A stretch of DNA of 64,000 nucleotides from Methylocystis sp. (GCA_002929055.1 PERY01000006.1:41978-105977), one strand, 5' to 3'. Counted from the stretch's first letter, positions 28,287 to 37,626 are shown. Numbers and translations are program-made. The notes: generated from the sequence alone by a model not told the origin.

Positions 28287-29333
28287 CTAGAGATATTTCG
28301 CCAGAGTGAGCTGGCTGATCCGCGCCGTCAGCGTGAAAGCCATTTCCGTCTGGGCCATGATCTCCTTCAGCCGCGCCGCGGCCTGTGTCTGGTCGATCCC
28401 TTCGAGCGCGTTGCGCTGAAGTTCCAGCGTCTCCGACTGTATGGCCATCGCAGCGTCGGCAGTTTCGATCGAAGCCTGCGTCGCGCCCACGCGCGCCTTC
28501 GTTCGCGTCAAGGCGTCGATAGAAGCGTCTATTGTCTGCATCGCAGTTTCGAGAACTGCGTGATAGGCGGGCTTGCTCATGCGTTGCGCGCCGAGGTCCG
28601 CGATCATTGTGTAAGCGGTGGCGAGCTGGCGGAAGGCTTTTTCGTTGGCGGAGACCGAAGCGTCGACCGTCATGGAAATCGCGATGCGGCTGTGAAGCGG
28701 CTCGTCGGAGGCTTTCGACCAGTCGGCGCGCCATTGCGTCGGCGTGAAAAGCTGCTCGAAGGGGCCGTTGAGGAAGTTTTCGATCTGCGCGCGCGTCAGG
28801 GCGCCGACCGCTGGATCATCCTGCGCGATTCCAAATGTCGCGGCGAACGCCGCATCGACGGCGCGCTTGCTCGATCCCGGCGGGTTGGCGAAGTAGTTCT
28901 CAAGGGGCGCGACGTTGCTGTTGACACCAGCGAACAGGAACGCCTCTCCGTCGCTTCCATTGAGGGTCGCGACGACGGTCGAGAGGGCGCCGCGCGCCTG
29001 GGTGACGATCGCTGATGGCTCGCCGCCATCCGTTTGCGCCGCAAGCAGCGTCGCTCGCATGCTTCGCGCGCCATCCAGAAGATTGCCGAGCGCAGTCTGC
29101 GTCGCTTCAAGGCGCGCGGCTACGAGCTTGTTGGTTGAACGGATCGAGGCGACCTCGCTCTGTGTGCTGGCGAGCGCGAAGGATCTGCTCGTCTGCGCGC
29201 CGAGCGCCACGCCGGGATCGGCGTGACGACCCGTCGACAGCTCCTTCTGCCCGCGCGCGAGATCGCGCTGCAGCGAATTGATTGAACCCCTCAAGGCCGC
29301 GGTCAGCGAAAACGTTGATGTCGTGTAGGTCAT
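28287..29333 (-). CDS. flgL: Flagellar hook-associated protein 3, FlgL
   Basis: A 348-residue secreted junction protein between hook and filament. Flagellin-like coiled-coil ends are visible (N-terminal LQRDLARGQKELSTGRHADPG; C-terminal LELQRNALEGIDQTQAAARLKEI), with the FlgL-type insertion between. ATG 29333 is nine bases after the flgK stop; a TTG at 29345 overlapping flgK is the alternative. Confidence 0.9.
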   Translation of the reverse strand: MTYTTSTFSLTAALRGSINSLQRDLARGQKELSTGRHADPGVALGAQTSRSFALASTQSEVASIRSTNKLVAARLEATQTALGNLLDGARSMRATLLAAQTDGGEPSAIVTQARGALSTVVATLNGSDGEAFLFAGVNSNVAPLENYFANPPGSSKRAVDAAFAATFGIAQDDPAVGALTRAQIENFLNGPFEQLFTPTQWRADWSKASDEPLHSRIAISMTVDASVSANEKAFRQLATAYTMIADLGAQRMSKPAYHAVLETAMQTIDASIDALTRTKARVGATQASIETADAAMAIQSETLELQRNALEGIDQTQAAARLKEIMAQTEMAFTLTARISQLTLAKYL

Positions 29334-29341
29334 GGCGTCGC

Positions 29342-30814
29342 TCAAGCGCGTAGCGCGGCTAAAAGAGTGTTGAAAAGACCGTTCACCGTCTCGAGCAGCC
29401 TCGCGGACGCCTGATACGAACTTTCAAGGGACAGCATCCGGGACATTTGCTCATCGAGATTGACGCCCGTCGAATTGGAGAGGGCCTGCGTCGCCTGTGC
29501 GGAGAGCGCGCTGGAATAGGTATTGTCACGGGTATGTTGCTGCCGCTGAGCCGCGAACCACCCGTTCGAGGACGACGCGATCGACGCGACGGAGCCTCTG
29601 GTCCCGAGCTCCGCTATCGGATCCAGCGCGAGGGGCGTCGCGGCAGCTTCGACGAGCTGCAGAATGCGGGTTGAGTAGCCGCTTGCGCCGCTGGCGTTGT
29701 AGACGTAGTCGGAATTTCCCGAGACGCCGCCATCGCGCAGACGCGAGAGGTCGCCGCCAACCGAGGGGTCCACGGCGGCATTCACTTCGATCGCCCCGGC
29801 CAGGCCGCCGATCAGTGCGGCGCCCGGCGCTGTGCTTGCTCCGGCATAGGTAAAGAGGCCGGCGAGCGGTGGGCCGCCCGACCCGCTTTGGTCCTCTTCG
29901 GCGAAGGCCACGACCAGAGCGCGGGCAGTTTCGTCGAGTTGACGCTGATACTGTGGCGCGAGCACGTCGCGTAGCCTGGACAGGCCGGAAATCTCTCCCG
30001 ATTGCAGAGCCAGAGGCGACTTGACCCCGGTGACCTGCACGCCGTCGATGTAGACGGCGGCTCCCGACGTTCCGGGCGCGAGATTTGGCGTCTGCTGAAA
30101 TGTGACCGTGCGGGGTTGCGTCTCGAACAGCGTCACGCCGCTATCCGTGTAGATCACGATGTCGTTGTGCGCGCGCGTCACCGTTCGAATGCCGATGCTT
30201 GCGGAAAGCTGGGTGAGGAGCCCGTCGCGCTGGTCGAGCGCGTCGGTCACGTCGGCGCGCGCTGCGGAGCCCGAGACCACTTCCGCGTTGACAGCTTCGA
30301 ATTTCGCAAGAAGGTCATTGACATCGGCGACAGCCCTATCGATGCGGGCGTCCGCGTCCCTTCGCGCGTCTTGTGTAACCGCAGTCGCGTCGCGCAGCTT
30401 GGCGGCGACATCCTTCGCTGCCGACAGCGCAATTTGTCCGGATGTTTCGTCGCCCGGCGTGGCGCTGTAGCTCTGAAGAGCCGATGTCAGTCTCGCGATT
30501 AGCGAGGCGGGCGATCGGCTGTTGGACGCGTTGGAAAGATCGAGAGCCTGATCGATGCGGTCCAGCGCTTCCGAAACAGAGCGGGCGGCGCCTTGATCTC
30601 CATTGGCGGAAAGCAGACTGCGAAACAGCGCGCCATTGGTTGCGCGGCCAATGCTGTCGAGACCGACGCCGAGATCGTCCGTCGCAAGAAGCGCAAGTTT
30701 TTCGGACGCACCCGGCGTGCCCGCAGCCGAGATATTGCGTGAGACAATGCTGATCTGGTTCGAGATGGTTCCAAGCGATCTCGATGCGATCGCGCCGGCC
30801 GTTTGCAGCGACAT
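29342..30814 (-). CDS. flgK: Flagellar hook-associated protein 1, FlgK
   Basis: A 490-residue junction protein. The N-terminus (LGTISNQISIVSRNISAAGTPG) and the C-terminus (GVNLDEQMSRMLSLESSYQASARLLETVNGLFNTLL) are the paired axial-protein helices. It is secreted through the flagellar export gate and sits above the hook. It follows flgE by 12 bases in the operon. Confidence 0.95.
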   Translation of the reverse strand: MSLQTAGAIASRSLGTISNQISIVSRNISAAGTPGASEKLALLATDDLGVGLDSIGRATNGALFRSLLSANGDQGAARSVSEALDRIDQALDLSNASNSRSPASLIARLTSALQSYSATPGDETSGQIALSAAKDVAAKLRDATAVTQDARRDADARIDRAVADVNDLLAKFEAVNAEVVSGSAARADVTDALDQRDGLLTQLSASIGIRTVTRAHNDIVIYTDSGVTLFETQPRTVTFQQTPNLAPGTSGAAVYIDGVQVTGVKSPLALQSGEISGLSRLRDVLAPQYQRQLDETARALVVAFAEEDQSGSGGPPLAGLFTYAGASTAPGAALIGGLAGAIEVNAAVDPSVGGDLSRLRDGGVSGNSDYVYNASGASGYSTRILQLVEAAATPLALDPIAELGTRGSVASIASSSNGWFAAQRQQHTRDNTYSSALSAQATQALSNSTGVNLDEQMSRMLSLESSYQASARLLETVNGLFNTLLAALRA

Positions 30815-30826
30815 TCCGCGACTCCG

Positions 30827-32062
30827 CTATTTGAGATTGTTGAGAACCTGGAGGATTTCCGACGCGACCTGGAATGACTGCGTGTTGGCCGTGTAGCTGC
30901 GTTGCGCAATGATCATGGTGGAAAGTTCGGTCGCGAGATCGACGGTCGACGCTTCCAGCGTTGCGGAGGCGATGAGGCCGAGCCCGCCGGAGCCCGCGGC
31001 GCCGACCGAAATCTGTCCGGAATCGCCGTTCGCCGCATAGACATTGCCGGTATAGTTGGAGAGCGCCGTGGGCGCCGCCACATTCGCAAGTCCGATCCGA
31101 TAGGCGGCTGCAACCTGGCCATTGTCGAGTTGATAGCTCATCGCGCCGTCGGTGGATATCTGGATCGAGCGAATGGCGCCCGGGGCGTTGCCGTTCATAT
31201 TGACCTTGTTGACGACGAAGGGGGCGCCGAGCTGGGTGGCGCTCGTCATGTCGAGATCGATAGCGGCGCCGCCCGGCAGCGACAGGTTGACAGTTCCGCC
31301 GCCCAGAATCGCGCCGCTCGCCGGATCGAAAGCCAGAGTTGTGGTCGTGACCGCAGGAGAAGTGTATGGAAAGCCGCCGCCCGTCGCGCCGCTCGAGTCG
31401 TAGACCGACATTTCCCACGTGTTGGCGGCCGTCTTGGCGAAATAGACGTCGAGGACGACCGGCTTGCCCAGATTGTCGTAGGCGGTGACGGAAGTCTTCG
31501 CGCTGAATTGCGCGCCGGCTGCGTTCGTAGAGGGCAGGGTTGCTGCGGGCGTCACATTCGCCGAAGCTGGCAGATTGACGGAAAGAGTTCCCGCCGTCGT
31601 CGGACTGGCGTAGAGCTTGTCGTTTCTGACGCGCACCACTTCCATGTCGCCGAGCGCATCGGAGCCCGAGCCGGGCGGAAAGCCCTTGAGATAGAAGCCG
31701 GCGGCGTTGACCAGGCGGCCTTCCGCATCCGGCACGAAGGAGCCGGCGCGGGTGAGAAAGGTCGCGCCCGATCCGTCCGACACGACGAAGAAGCCATTGC
31801 CGCGGATCGCAAGATCGGTGGAAGAGGCCGTGCGTGTGAGCGCGCCCTGGCCGGTGACGTCGTAGCGGCTGCGCGTATAGACGCCGCCGCCGAACTGGTC
31901 CGGGCCCTGAAATCCGCTCAGGACGGTCAGAAAATGCGTCGTCGCGCGCTTGTAGCCGACCGTGCTGGAGTTGGCGATATTCTCGGAAATGTTCGCAAGC
32001 GCGTCCGCCTGCGCAGACATGCCCATGATGGATGAATTGAACAAGCCGAAAGTGCTGCTCAT
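30827..32062 (-). CDS. flgE: Flagellar hook protein FlgE
   Basis: A 411-residue hook subunit and the first gene of the 13-gene minus-strand flagellar unit. The N-terminal rod/hook signature FGLFNSSIMGMSAQADALANISENIANSSTVGYK and C-terminal helix STMIIAQRSYTANTQSFQVASEILQVL are clear, flanking the variable hook domains. A promoter is expected in the region upstream of 32062, shared with the divergent PilZ-like gene; this is where the Rem/FtcR-like protein would be predicted to bind. Confidence 0.96.
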   Translation of the reverse strand: MSSTFGLFNSSIMGMSAQADALANISENIANSSTVGYKRATTHFLTVLSGFQGPDQFGGGVYTRSRYDVTGQGALTRTASSTDLAIRGNGFFVVSDGSGATFLTRAGSFVPDAEGRLVNAAGFYLKGFPPGSGSDALGDMEVVRVRNDKLYASPTTAGTLSVNLPASANVTPAATLPSTNAAGAQFSAKTSVTAYDNLGKPVVLDVYFAKTAANTWEMSVYDSSGATGGGFPYTSPAVTTTTLAFDPASGAILGGGTVNLSLPGGAAIDLDMTSATQLGAPFVVNKVNMNGNAPGAIRSIQISTDGAMSYQLDNGQVAAAYRIGLANVAAPTALSNYTGNVYAANGDSGQISVGAAGSGGLGLIASATLEASTVDLATELSTMIIAQRSYTANTQSFQVASEILQVLNNLK

Positions 32063-32198
32063 CGCCGCCTCGCAGGAACTGACCCGATAAGACTAAACGT
32101 CAGCCGGCTTGTCCGAAGCTTTCATCGCACGCCGCGCGGACTTGCTTCACAAGTCGATGCGCTTAACAAAGGATGAAGCGGCGAAGTCGGAAGAGAGC

Positions 32199-32612
32199 AT
32201 GTCCAAAGAACGCATTGTCGAAGGCGTCCGGTTTCCGAATGCCGCCCTGGCGCGTTTGCGTTCGCGAAAGTCAGGCGTCGCCGCTTATGCGCGTCTGTGC
32301 GACGCAGCCCCGGAGCGCAGGAGCGAAGCGCGCCGCGCCGCGCGACTCAGATGGGGCAAGACGCTCGATTGCGCCGAACGATTTCTGTCTGATTGCCTCA
32401 TCGCCGACCGCACGAGCGTCGGCGCACGATTGAAGCTTGCGCGCAACATAGGCGTCCCCCAGCGCTTCCAGCTTTTTGAGGATGAGAGCGGCGACCTCTT
32501 TGCGGCGCGCGTCATATGGCGGCGCGGCAGCGAGATCGGGTGCCGCCTGTCGGCGGCTGGAGGAAATGCGCGCATCGTGCAAAGAATGCGCAGCAGATGT
32601 TACGCGCTCTGA
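32199..32612 (+). CDS. PilZ domain protein (candidate c-di-GMP receptor)
   Basis: A 137-residue soluble protein. The second half has PilZ landmarks: an Arg-x3-Arg motif (RSEAR near residue 40), a DRTSVG segment corresponding to the (D/N)xSxxG motif with Thr for Ser, and the strand VIWRRGSEIGCRL that ends many alphaproteobacterial PilZ domains. It may bind cyclic di-GMP. ATG 32199 has a good ribosome-binding site (GAAGAGAG); starts at 32157 or TTG 32109 would lengthen it. It is divergent from flgE, so a motility brake role is a reasonable guess. Confidence 0.65.
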   Translation: MSKERIVEGVRFPNAALARLRSRKSGVAAYARLCDAAPERRSEARRAARLRWGKTLDCAERFLSDCLIADRTSVGARLKLARNIGVPQRFQLFEDESGDLFAARVIWRRGSEIGCRLSAAGGNARIVQRMRSRCYAL

Positions 32613-32617
32613 CGCGC

Positions 32618-32956
32618 TCAGGCCTCGCCGGCGACGAAGCTTCTCAGCCGTCGCTCGCTCGCCCATCTGGCGGCGCGGTCGGCGCTGGCGGCGAAAGCGC
32701 GTGCGTCGAAGACGGCGCGGCTTTCTTCGGCGGCGCATGCAATCAATCCTGCGGCTATCGAGAGAAGGACTGTCGTGGAGGCTTTCACGAAGGTCGTATC
32801 ATCTGTTCCGGCGTCCCGCGCCTCGCGGCGAATTCGCGCAACGAGATCACGCACTTCGTAATCGAGCGCCTCAAGATCGTCACGAAGCGGCGTATCGAGC
32901 CGCAGGCACTCTTCGATGGTCATGGCGGCTATTTCAGCGTCTCTGGCAACCCGCAT
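32618..32956 (-). CDS. Hypothetical protein with one hydrophobic segment
   Basis: A 112-residue protein, no family recognised. It starts MRVARDAEIAAMTIEE, has a helical acidic/basic middle (DLEALDYEVRDLVARIRREAR), one hydrophobic stretch (ASTTVLLSIAAGLIACAAEE) and an Ala/Arg-rich tail. Start ATG 32956 is a guess among in-frame choices. It ends five bases from the PilZ-like gene, tail to tail. Confidence 0.5.
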   Translation of the reverse strand: MRVARDAEIAAMTIEECLRLDTPLRDDLEALDYEVRDLVARIRREARDAGTDDTTFVKASTTVLLSIAAGLIACAAEESRAVFDARAFAASADRAARWASERRLRSFVAGEA

Positions 32957-33065
32957 TTCAAACACTCCCCTCACGCGTATCCTTGGCGCCAGCTTGATCG
33001 TCGCATCTGAAGAAAGACTTGCGCGCCGCCGGAGCCTGCGCGGCCCGCGCAAGGCCCGCGCAATC

Positions 33066-33461
33066 TCATCCTTCCCGCGCGACGCATCCCATATGCTCGA
33101 ACTGCGCCGCGAGCGCGATCGCCTCGCCCTTCAGGCGCGCCACCTCCGCCGCGCGGCTCTCCTCGAAGATGAGGGCCATCGGGACCGGCGCGCCGAAGAC
33201 GCGGGTCCGGTCTTCCGCATATTGATGGTCCTGAGCGATGCTGGAGAAGACGAGCGTGCGCATCGTCCTGGCATGCATCAACGTCAGTTCCCGGCAGGTC
33301 GCGGGCGTGTAAGCGGAGGGCGGGACCGGATCGGGCGCAATCTCGCCGTGCAGACTGGCGCAGGCCGAAAGGCTCAAGGCGCAGGCAAGGCTTCGGGCTA
33401 GGCTTCGGGCAAGGCTCGAGGCGCGGGCGAGGGCCAGGGTTGCGCGCGTCGATGTCAGCAT
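33066..33461 (-). CDS. Putative lipoprotein, function unknown
   Basis: A 131-residue protein with a basic, hydrophobic N-terminus ending in a lipobox-like LSACAS (Cys ~34), so it is probably an outer- or inner-membrane lipoprotein. The mature part (YTPATCRELTLMHARTMRTLVFSSIAQDHQ) is helical and not recognised. The signal region contains a short repeated SLAR pattern from a 12-bp DNA repeat. The frame stays open far upstream opposite phaC, but ATG 33461 gives the only sensible signal peptide. Confidence 0.6.
   Translation of the reverse strand: MLTSTRATLALARASSLARSLARSLACALSLSACASLHGEIAPDPVPPSAYTPATCRELTLMHARTMRTLVFSSIAQDHQYAEDRTRVFGAPVPMALIFEESRAAEVARLKGEAIALAAQFEHMGCVAREG
33385..33420. repeat. 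12-bp tandem repeat, about three units, in lipoprotein signal peptide
   Basis: Units GCAAGGCTTCGG, GCTAGGCTTCGG and a diverged GCAAGGCTCGAG follow each other. They keep the reading frame and encode repeated Ser-Leu-Ala-Arg in the putative lipoprotein signal region. Such in-frame repeats can vary in copy number. Confidence 0.6.
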
Positions 33462-33752
33462 GCCGGTCTCCGCCGTCGCCGGGAGCAAAGGCGGCGAGCC
33501 GTTCCCTTTTGCGCGAAGAGGCTGGCGCGAAGCCTTCCGGCCCGCGACAACATGGCTCTGCGGCAGCGCTTTGCGTGACCTATATAGCTGTAATATACCG
33601 AACTTATCTTTAGTGCGCCGCAGCGCGGGCGAAAGTGTCGTCCCGGCCTTGCCCGCCACTGCAATATTGATGGACCGGGGCGCGCAGTACTGGGCATACT
33701 GACCCGGCTTCCCGGGTTCCGCTTTCGGCCTGGAGCATGAATAGGAAAGAGC

Positions 33753-35789
33753 ATGACGATCAGTCGCGACGAGGAGCCAACGGCCAAGCGGCGGAAGACC
33801 CCGCCCGGGGCCAAGGCGGTTTCGGAGCGCAGGAAGAAGTCGGGCAAGAAGGACGCAAAGAAGGCTGCGCAAGCTGAGCTCGCGGACGAGGAGCCCGCGA
33901 AGCGGTCGGAAAAGGGCGAGGGAACGAACGGCGCGCGCGGTGGCCAGGACGTCAGAGAAGGCGCCAGGCCGACGCAGGCCCAAGCCGAGCCTCATATCGA
34001 CATGCCTCATATCGAGATGCCAAACGTCGACATGGAGGCGCTGGCTGAAAATATGGCCCAACTCGTCGACCAGGGCCGAAAGGCGCTCGCCGCAGCGATT
34101 GGCAGCGTCGATGCGGGCGGTCAGCGCAGCGAACTCGCCGCCAATGTCGCCGACGCCACCAAGACTTTGGGCGTAGTCGCGGAATATTGGCTGGCCAAGC
34201 CCGAGCGCGCGGCCATCGCCCAGGCGGAGCTTTATGGCGGCCTGAGCGAAATCTGGCGCCAGACCATGCGTCGCTACTCGGGCGAAAGCGTTCCGCCCAT
34301 CGTGCCCCCGGACCCCGGCGATAAGAGATTCGCTTCTCCGGAATGGGAGCAGAATCCCTTTTTCGATTGGTTGCGGCAGTCCTATGTCTACGCCTCGCGC
34401 TGGGCGGGCGACATGATCGAAAAGGCCGAGGGCGTCGATCCCCATACGCGGGCCAAGGCCGCCTTCTACACGCGGCTCATTTCCAGCGCCGTCTCGCCGT
34501 CGAACTTTGTCGCCACCAATCCCGAACTGCTGCGCGCGACGATAGAGAACAAGGGCGAGAATCTCGTGCGCGGAATGAAGATGTTCGCCGAAGACATAAA
34601 CGCCGGCCACGGAATGCTGAAGATTCGTCAGACGGACGACAGCAAATTTCGCCTCGGCGTCGACCTTGCGACGACGCCCGGCAAGGTCGTCTGGCGCAAC
34701 GATGTGATGGAGCTGATCCAATATGCGCCGACGACCGATGAAGTCTACGCGCGACCCCTGCTGATCACGCCGCCATGGATCAACAAATTCTACGTGCTCG
34801 ACCTCAATCCCGAGAAGAGTTTCGTGCGCTGGGCGGTGGCGCAGGGTTTCACCGTTTTCATCATTTCCTGGATCAATCCCGATGAAAGCAAGGCCGAGAA
34901 GGGTTTCGAGGCCTACATGCACGAAGGGATTCTCACCGCGCTGCAGGTGATCGAGAAGGCGACCGGCGAGCGCAAGGTCGCTGCGGCGGGCTATTGCGTC
35001 GGCGGCACGCTGCTCGCGCTCACGCTGGCCTATATGGCCACGAAGGGCGACGACCGCATCGAGAGCGTCACCTTCTTCGCCACCCAGGTCGATTTCAGCG
35101 AGGCGGGCGATCTTCAAATTTTGATCGACGAGGCGCGGATGGAGGCGCTGGACGAGGAGATGGCCAAGACCGGCTATCTCGAGGGCGTGAAGATGGCGAA
35201 CGCCTTCAACATGCTGCGGCCGAACGAACTCATCTGGACGTATGTGGTCAACAATTACATGAAGGGCGTCGAGCCTGCGGCTTTCGATCTGCTTTACTGG
35301 AATTCGGATTCGACGCGCATCCCGCGCGCCAACCATTCCTTCTACATGCGGAGTTGTTATCTCGAGAACCGCATCACGCGCGGCGAGATGGTGATGAGCG
35401 GCGTGCCGATCGATCTCAGCGTCGTGAAGGAGCCCATCTATTCGATCGCCACGAAGGAGGATCACATCGCGCCGGCGCGCTCGGTCTTCAAGGGCGACAA
35501 GTTTTTCGGTGGCGACGTGACCTATGTGCTCGGCGGCTCCGGCCATATCGCGGGCGTGATCAACCCGCCGGCGAGGGGCAAGTATGGCTATATGACCGGC
35601 GGACCGGTGAAGGGGACTTTCGAAGAATGGGTGGCCAAGGCGCAGGAGCACAAGGGCTCCTGGTGGCCCCATTGGCTGGCGTGGATCACGTCGCAGGCGC
35701 CGCGCAAGGTTCCCGCGCGCCAGCCCGACGGCGGCAAGTTGAAGCCGCTCTGCGACGCGCCGGGCGAATATGTCCGGGTGAGAGGATAA
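33753..35789 (+). CDS. phaC: Class I poly(3-hydroxyalkanoate) synthase
   Basis: A 678-residue cytoplasmic, granule-bound enzyme that polymerises 3-hydroxyacyl-CoA into PHA. The alpha/beta-hydrolase core has the lipase-like box GYCVGGT with Cys415, and Asp570 (EDHIAP) and His598 (GSGHIAG) complete the triad. Class I is indicated by the N-terminal domain and absence of phaE/phaR nearby. The first ~90 residues are a Lys/Arg/Glu/Ala-rich low-complexity extension with repeated HIDMPHIEMPNVDM; this makes it longer than the ~590-residue R. eutropha enzyme. No phaA/phaB/phasin gene is adjacent. Confidence 0.95.
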   Translation: MTISRDEEPTAKRRKTPPGAKAVSERRKKSGKKDAKKAAQAELADEEPAKRSEKGEGTNGARGGQDVREGARPTQAQAEPHIDMPHIEMPNVDMEALAENMAQLVDQGRKALAAAIGSVDAGGQRSELAANVADATKTLGVVAEYWLAKPERAAIAQAELYGGLSEIWRQTMRRYSGESVPPIVPPDPGDKRFASPEWEQNPFFDWLRQSYVYASRWAGDMIEKAEGVDPHTRAKAAFYTRLISSAVSPSNFVATNPELLRATIENKGENLVRGMKMFAEDINAGHGMLKIRQTDDSKFRLGVDLATTPGKVVWRNDVMELIQYAPTTDEVYARPLLITPPWINKFYVLDLNPEKSFVRWAVAQGFTVFIISWINPDESKAEKGFEAYMHEGILTALQVIEKATGERKVAAAGYCVGGTLLALTLAYMATKGDDRIESVTFFATQVDFSEAGDLQILIDEARMEALDEEMAKTGYLEGVKMANAFNMLRPNELIWTYVVNNYMKGVEPAAFDLLYWNSDSTRIPRANHSFYMRSCYLENRITRGEMVMSGVPIDLSVVKEPIYSIATKEDHIAPARSVFKGDKFFGGDVTYVLGGSGHIAGVINPPARGKYGYMTGGPVKGTFEEWVAKAQEHKGSWWPHWLAWITSQAPRKVPARQPDGGKLKPLCDAPGEYVRVRG

Positions 35790-35796
35790 AAAAAGA

Positions 35797-35819
35797 GGGG
35801 CCGCGCAGGCCCCCTTTTT
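35797..35819. terminator. Bidirectional Rho-independent terminator between phaC and hupE
   Basis: GGGGCC (35797-35802) pairs with GGCCCC (35808-35813). A T-run follows on the right and an A-run (around 35788-35794) precedes on the left, so it can stop both phaC and the convergent hupE transcript. Confidence 0.8.
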
Positions 35820-35828
35820 CGTTCGGCG

Positions 35829-36932
35829 TCAGCCAGGCAGCACGCCGATGCGCTGCAGGAGCCAGTAGACGCCCGCAAGCGCGATAAGCCCCGAGAGCGC
35901 GTAGACGAGCTTTTCGTTGCGCTTGCCGCCCGTCGCCTTGTCGATGCCAAAGAGGATCGGCATGACGGCCATGACGATGGCGATCTGTCCGGCTTCCACG
36001 CCGATGTTGAAGGCGGCGAGCGCCGGCAGCACGCCGCCCTGCGGCACGCCCATTTCCGTCAGCGCCGATGCGAAGCCGAAACCGTGGATGAAACCGAAAA
36101 GGAAGGTGTTGCGCCAGCGGTTGTCGACATCGCGAGAGAAGAAATTCTCCGCTGCGACGAAGACGATGGAGGCGGCGATCAGCGCCTCGGTGAGCGACGA
36201 GGGCAGGGTGAAGATGTTGAGCGCCGCGAGCGACAGCGTGATCGAATGCGAGACAGTGAACGCTGTGACGATCTTCACCACCGGCCAGACGCGCGTCGCC
36301 CAGAGGATAAGCGCGAACAGGAAGCACAGGTGATCGTAGCCGGTGACGATATGCTCGATTCCGGCCTCGAAGAATTTCCACATCAACTGACCGGTCGTCT
36401 CCATCGGCTGCGAGAGATCGAGCGGCGGGTTCTGTGGATAAAGCATGGTCTCGCCGGCGTTCTCGCCGAGCAGCGTGACGAGGTGCTTGCCTTTCGAGCC
36501 TTGCGTGGCGAGGAGCCTGGTCGCGTCGTAGAGGACTTTCCCCGTCGTGCCGGCGCAGTCGAAGCGCATGACGACGAGCGCGCTGTCCTGGTTCGTGGGG
36601 TCTTCGCCCGCCTTTTCGACCTTGGCGATGCAGGCGCGTCCCGTCTCGTCGCGCATCGCGACGCGCCTCGCGACGAATTTGCCGATCTCCTCCTCGAGGG
36701 CGCCTGGCGGCGAGAGGTCGACGCTGGCGCGTTCATCCATCGTCGACTGGAACATGCGTTCCAGGTCGGTCGCAAGGAAGCCGACGTCGACGACATAGGC
36801 GCGGTCGGCCTGGGGCGTGATCTTGCCTGTGGAAATGTCTGGCGTATGCGCGAATGCGGGCGCCACGAAGCCGAGGCTCGCCCCGACGCAGAACAGGAAT
36901 AAGGCGGCCAGTCTCCTCCACAACCCGGTCAT
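35829..36932 (-). CDS. hupE: HupE/UreJ-2 family nickel/cobalt permease-like protein
   Basis: A 367-residue protein. A signal peptide (to ~AFAHTPD) leads into a ~165-residue extracytoplasmic domain, then about seven membrane helices. The HupE/UreJ-type motif HIVTGYDHLCFLFAL and the second His motif FGFIHGFGFA are present. Family members import Ni2+ for hydrogenase or urease, but this long form also appears apart from those operons. It is divergent from nikR with about 150 bases between, supporting a nickel role. Start ATG 36932. Confidence 0.85.
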   Translation of the reverse strand: MTGLWRRLAALFLFCVGASLGFVAPAFAHTPDISTGKITPQADRAYVVDVGFLATDLERMFQSTMDERASVDLSPPGALEEEIGKFVARRVAMRDETGRACIAKVEKAGEDPTNQDSALVVMRFDCAGTTGKVLYDATRLLATQGSKGKHLVTLLGENAGETMLYPQNPPLDLSQPMETTGQLMWKFFEAGIEHIVTGYDHLCFLFALILWATRVWPVVKIVTAFTVSHSITLSLAALNIFTLPSSLTEALIAASIVFVAAENFFSRDVDNRWRNTFLFGFIHGFGFASALTEMGVPQGGVLPALAAFNIGVEAGQIAIVMAVMPILFGIDKATGGKRNEKLVYALSGLIALAGVYWLLQRIGVLPG

Positions 36933-37083
36933 TCGGCGTTTCCTTTTGTTTTGGTTGGGCGGCACCATGCCAAAGGAGCGGGCCCCGGACAAGGCCAAGC
37001 AGGGCGGCGGCGTTGCTGCGCCTGTGTCAGAGAGGTATGAAAGGAGCCAGCGGCCAAGAGGGCGGCCCAAACCGGGGACCAGC

Positions 37084-37539
37084 ATGCAGCGCGTGACGGT
37101 GACGATCGACGACGAATTGATGGACGCGCTCGACGGCTACATGGAGGCGGGCGGCCATCAGAACCGCTCAGAAGCCGTCCGCGATCTCGTCCGCGCCGGG
37201 CTTTTGAAACAGCCCAAGGCCGATGACGGCGCCCGCGCCTGCGTCGCGGCGCTCGTCTATGTCTACGACCACGAGACCCGGCAACTCTCCAAGAAGCTCG
37301 TTCACGACCACCACACCCACGCCGACATGTCGATCGCGACGCTTCATGTGCATCTGGACGAGGCCAGCTGCCTCGAGGTCTCGCTCCTGAAGGGCCAGAA
37401 ATCCGAGGTGGAGCATTTCGCCAGCCACCTCATCGGCGAGCGCGGCGTGCGCTACGGCCAGCTCGTCGTGGTGCCGGCGGAGGACGAAGACGCCGGAAAA
37501 GAGCGTCGGCACGCCGCCCACGCCCACGCGCACCCATAG
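37084..37539 (+). CDS. nikR: Nickel-responsive transcriptional regulator NikR
   Basis: A 151-residue ribbon-helix-helix repressor. Residues 1-45 form the RHH (MQRVTVTIDDELMDALDGYM...NRSEAVRDLVR). The C-terminal ACT-like Ni-binding domain carries the expected ligands: His in HDHHTHADM, His-x-His in LHVHLD, and the Cys six residues later (ASCLEV), equivalent to E. coli H76, H87, H89 and C95. A His-rich tail (RRHAAHAHAHP) is an added feature. ATG 37084 fits the family; ATG 36967 in frame would add 39 basic residues. It lies between hupE and a TonB-dependent receptor, both likely targets. Confidence 0.92.
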   Translation: MQRVTVTIDDELMDALDGYMEAGGHQNRSEAVRDLVRAGLLKQPKADDGARACVAALVYVYDHETRQLSKKLVHDHHTHADMSIATLHVHLDEASCLEVSLLKGQKSEVEHFASHLIGERGVRYGQLVVVPAEDEDAGKERRHAAHAHAHP

Positions 37540-37626
37540 GGTTAACGCGCATTTAACCTTCTGTTGCAAAATAGTTACTCCGGCCGTAATTCGTTAACGT
37601 CCGATTGACAGTCACGCGTGGCGTAA

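Noticed and set aside
33066..35672. 868-residue open frame on the strand opposite phaC
   Set aside because: It is the GC-driven shadow of phaC; composition is His/Arg/Asp-rich without domains. Only its last 131 codons (33066-33461) look real.
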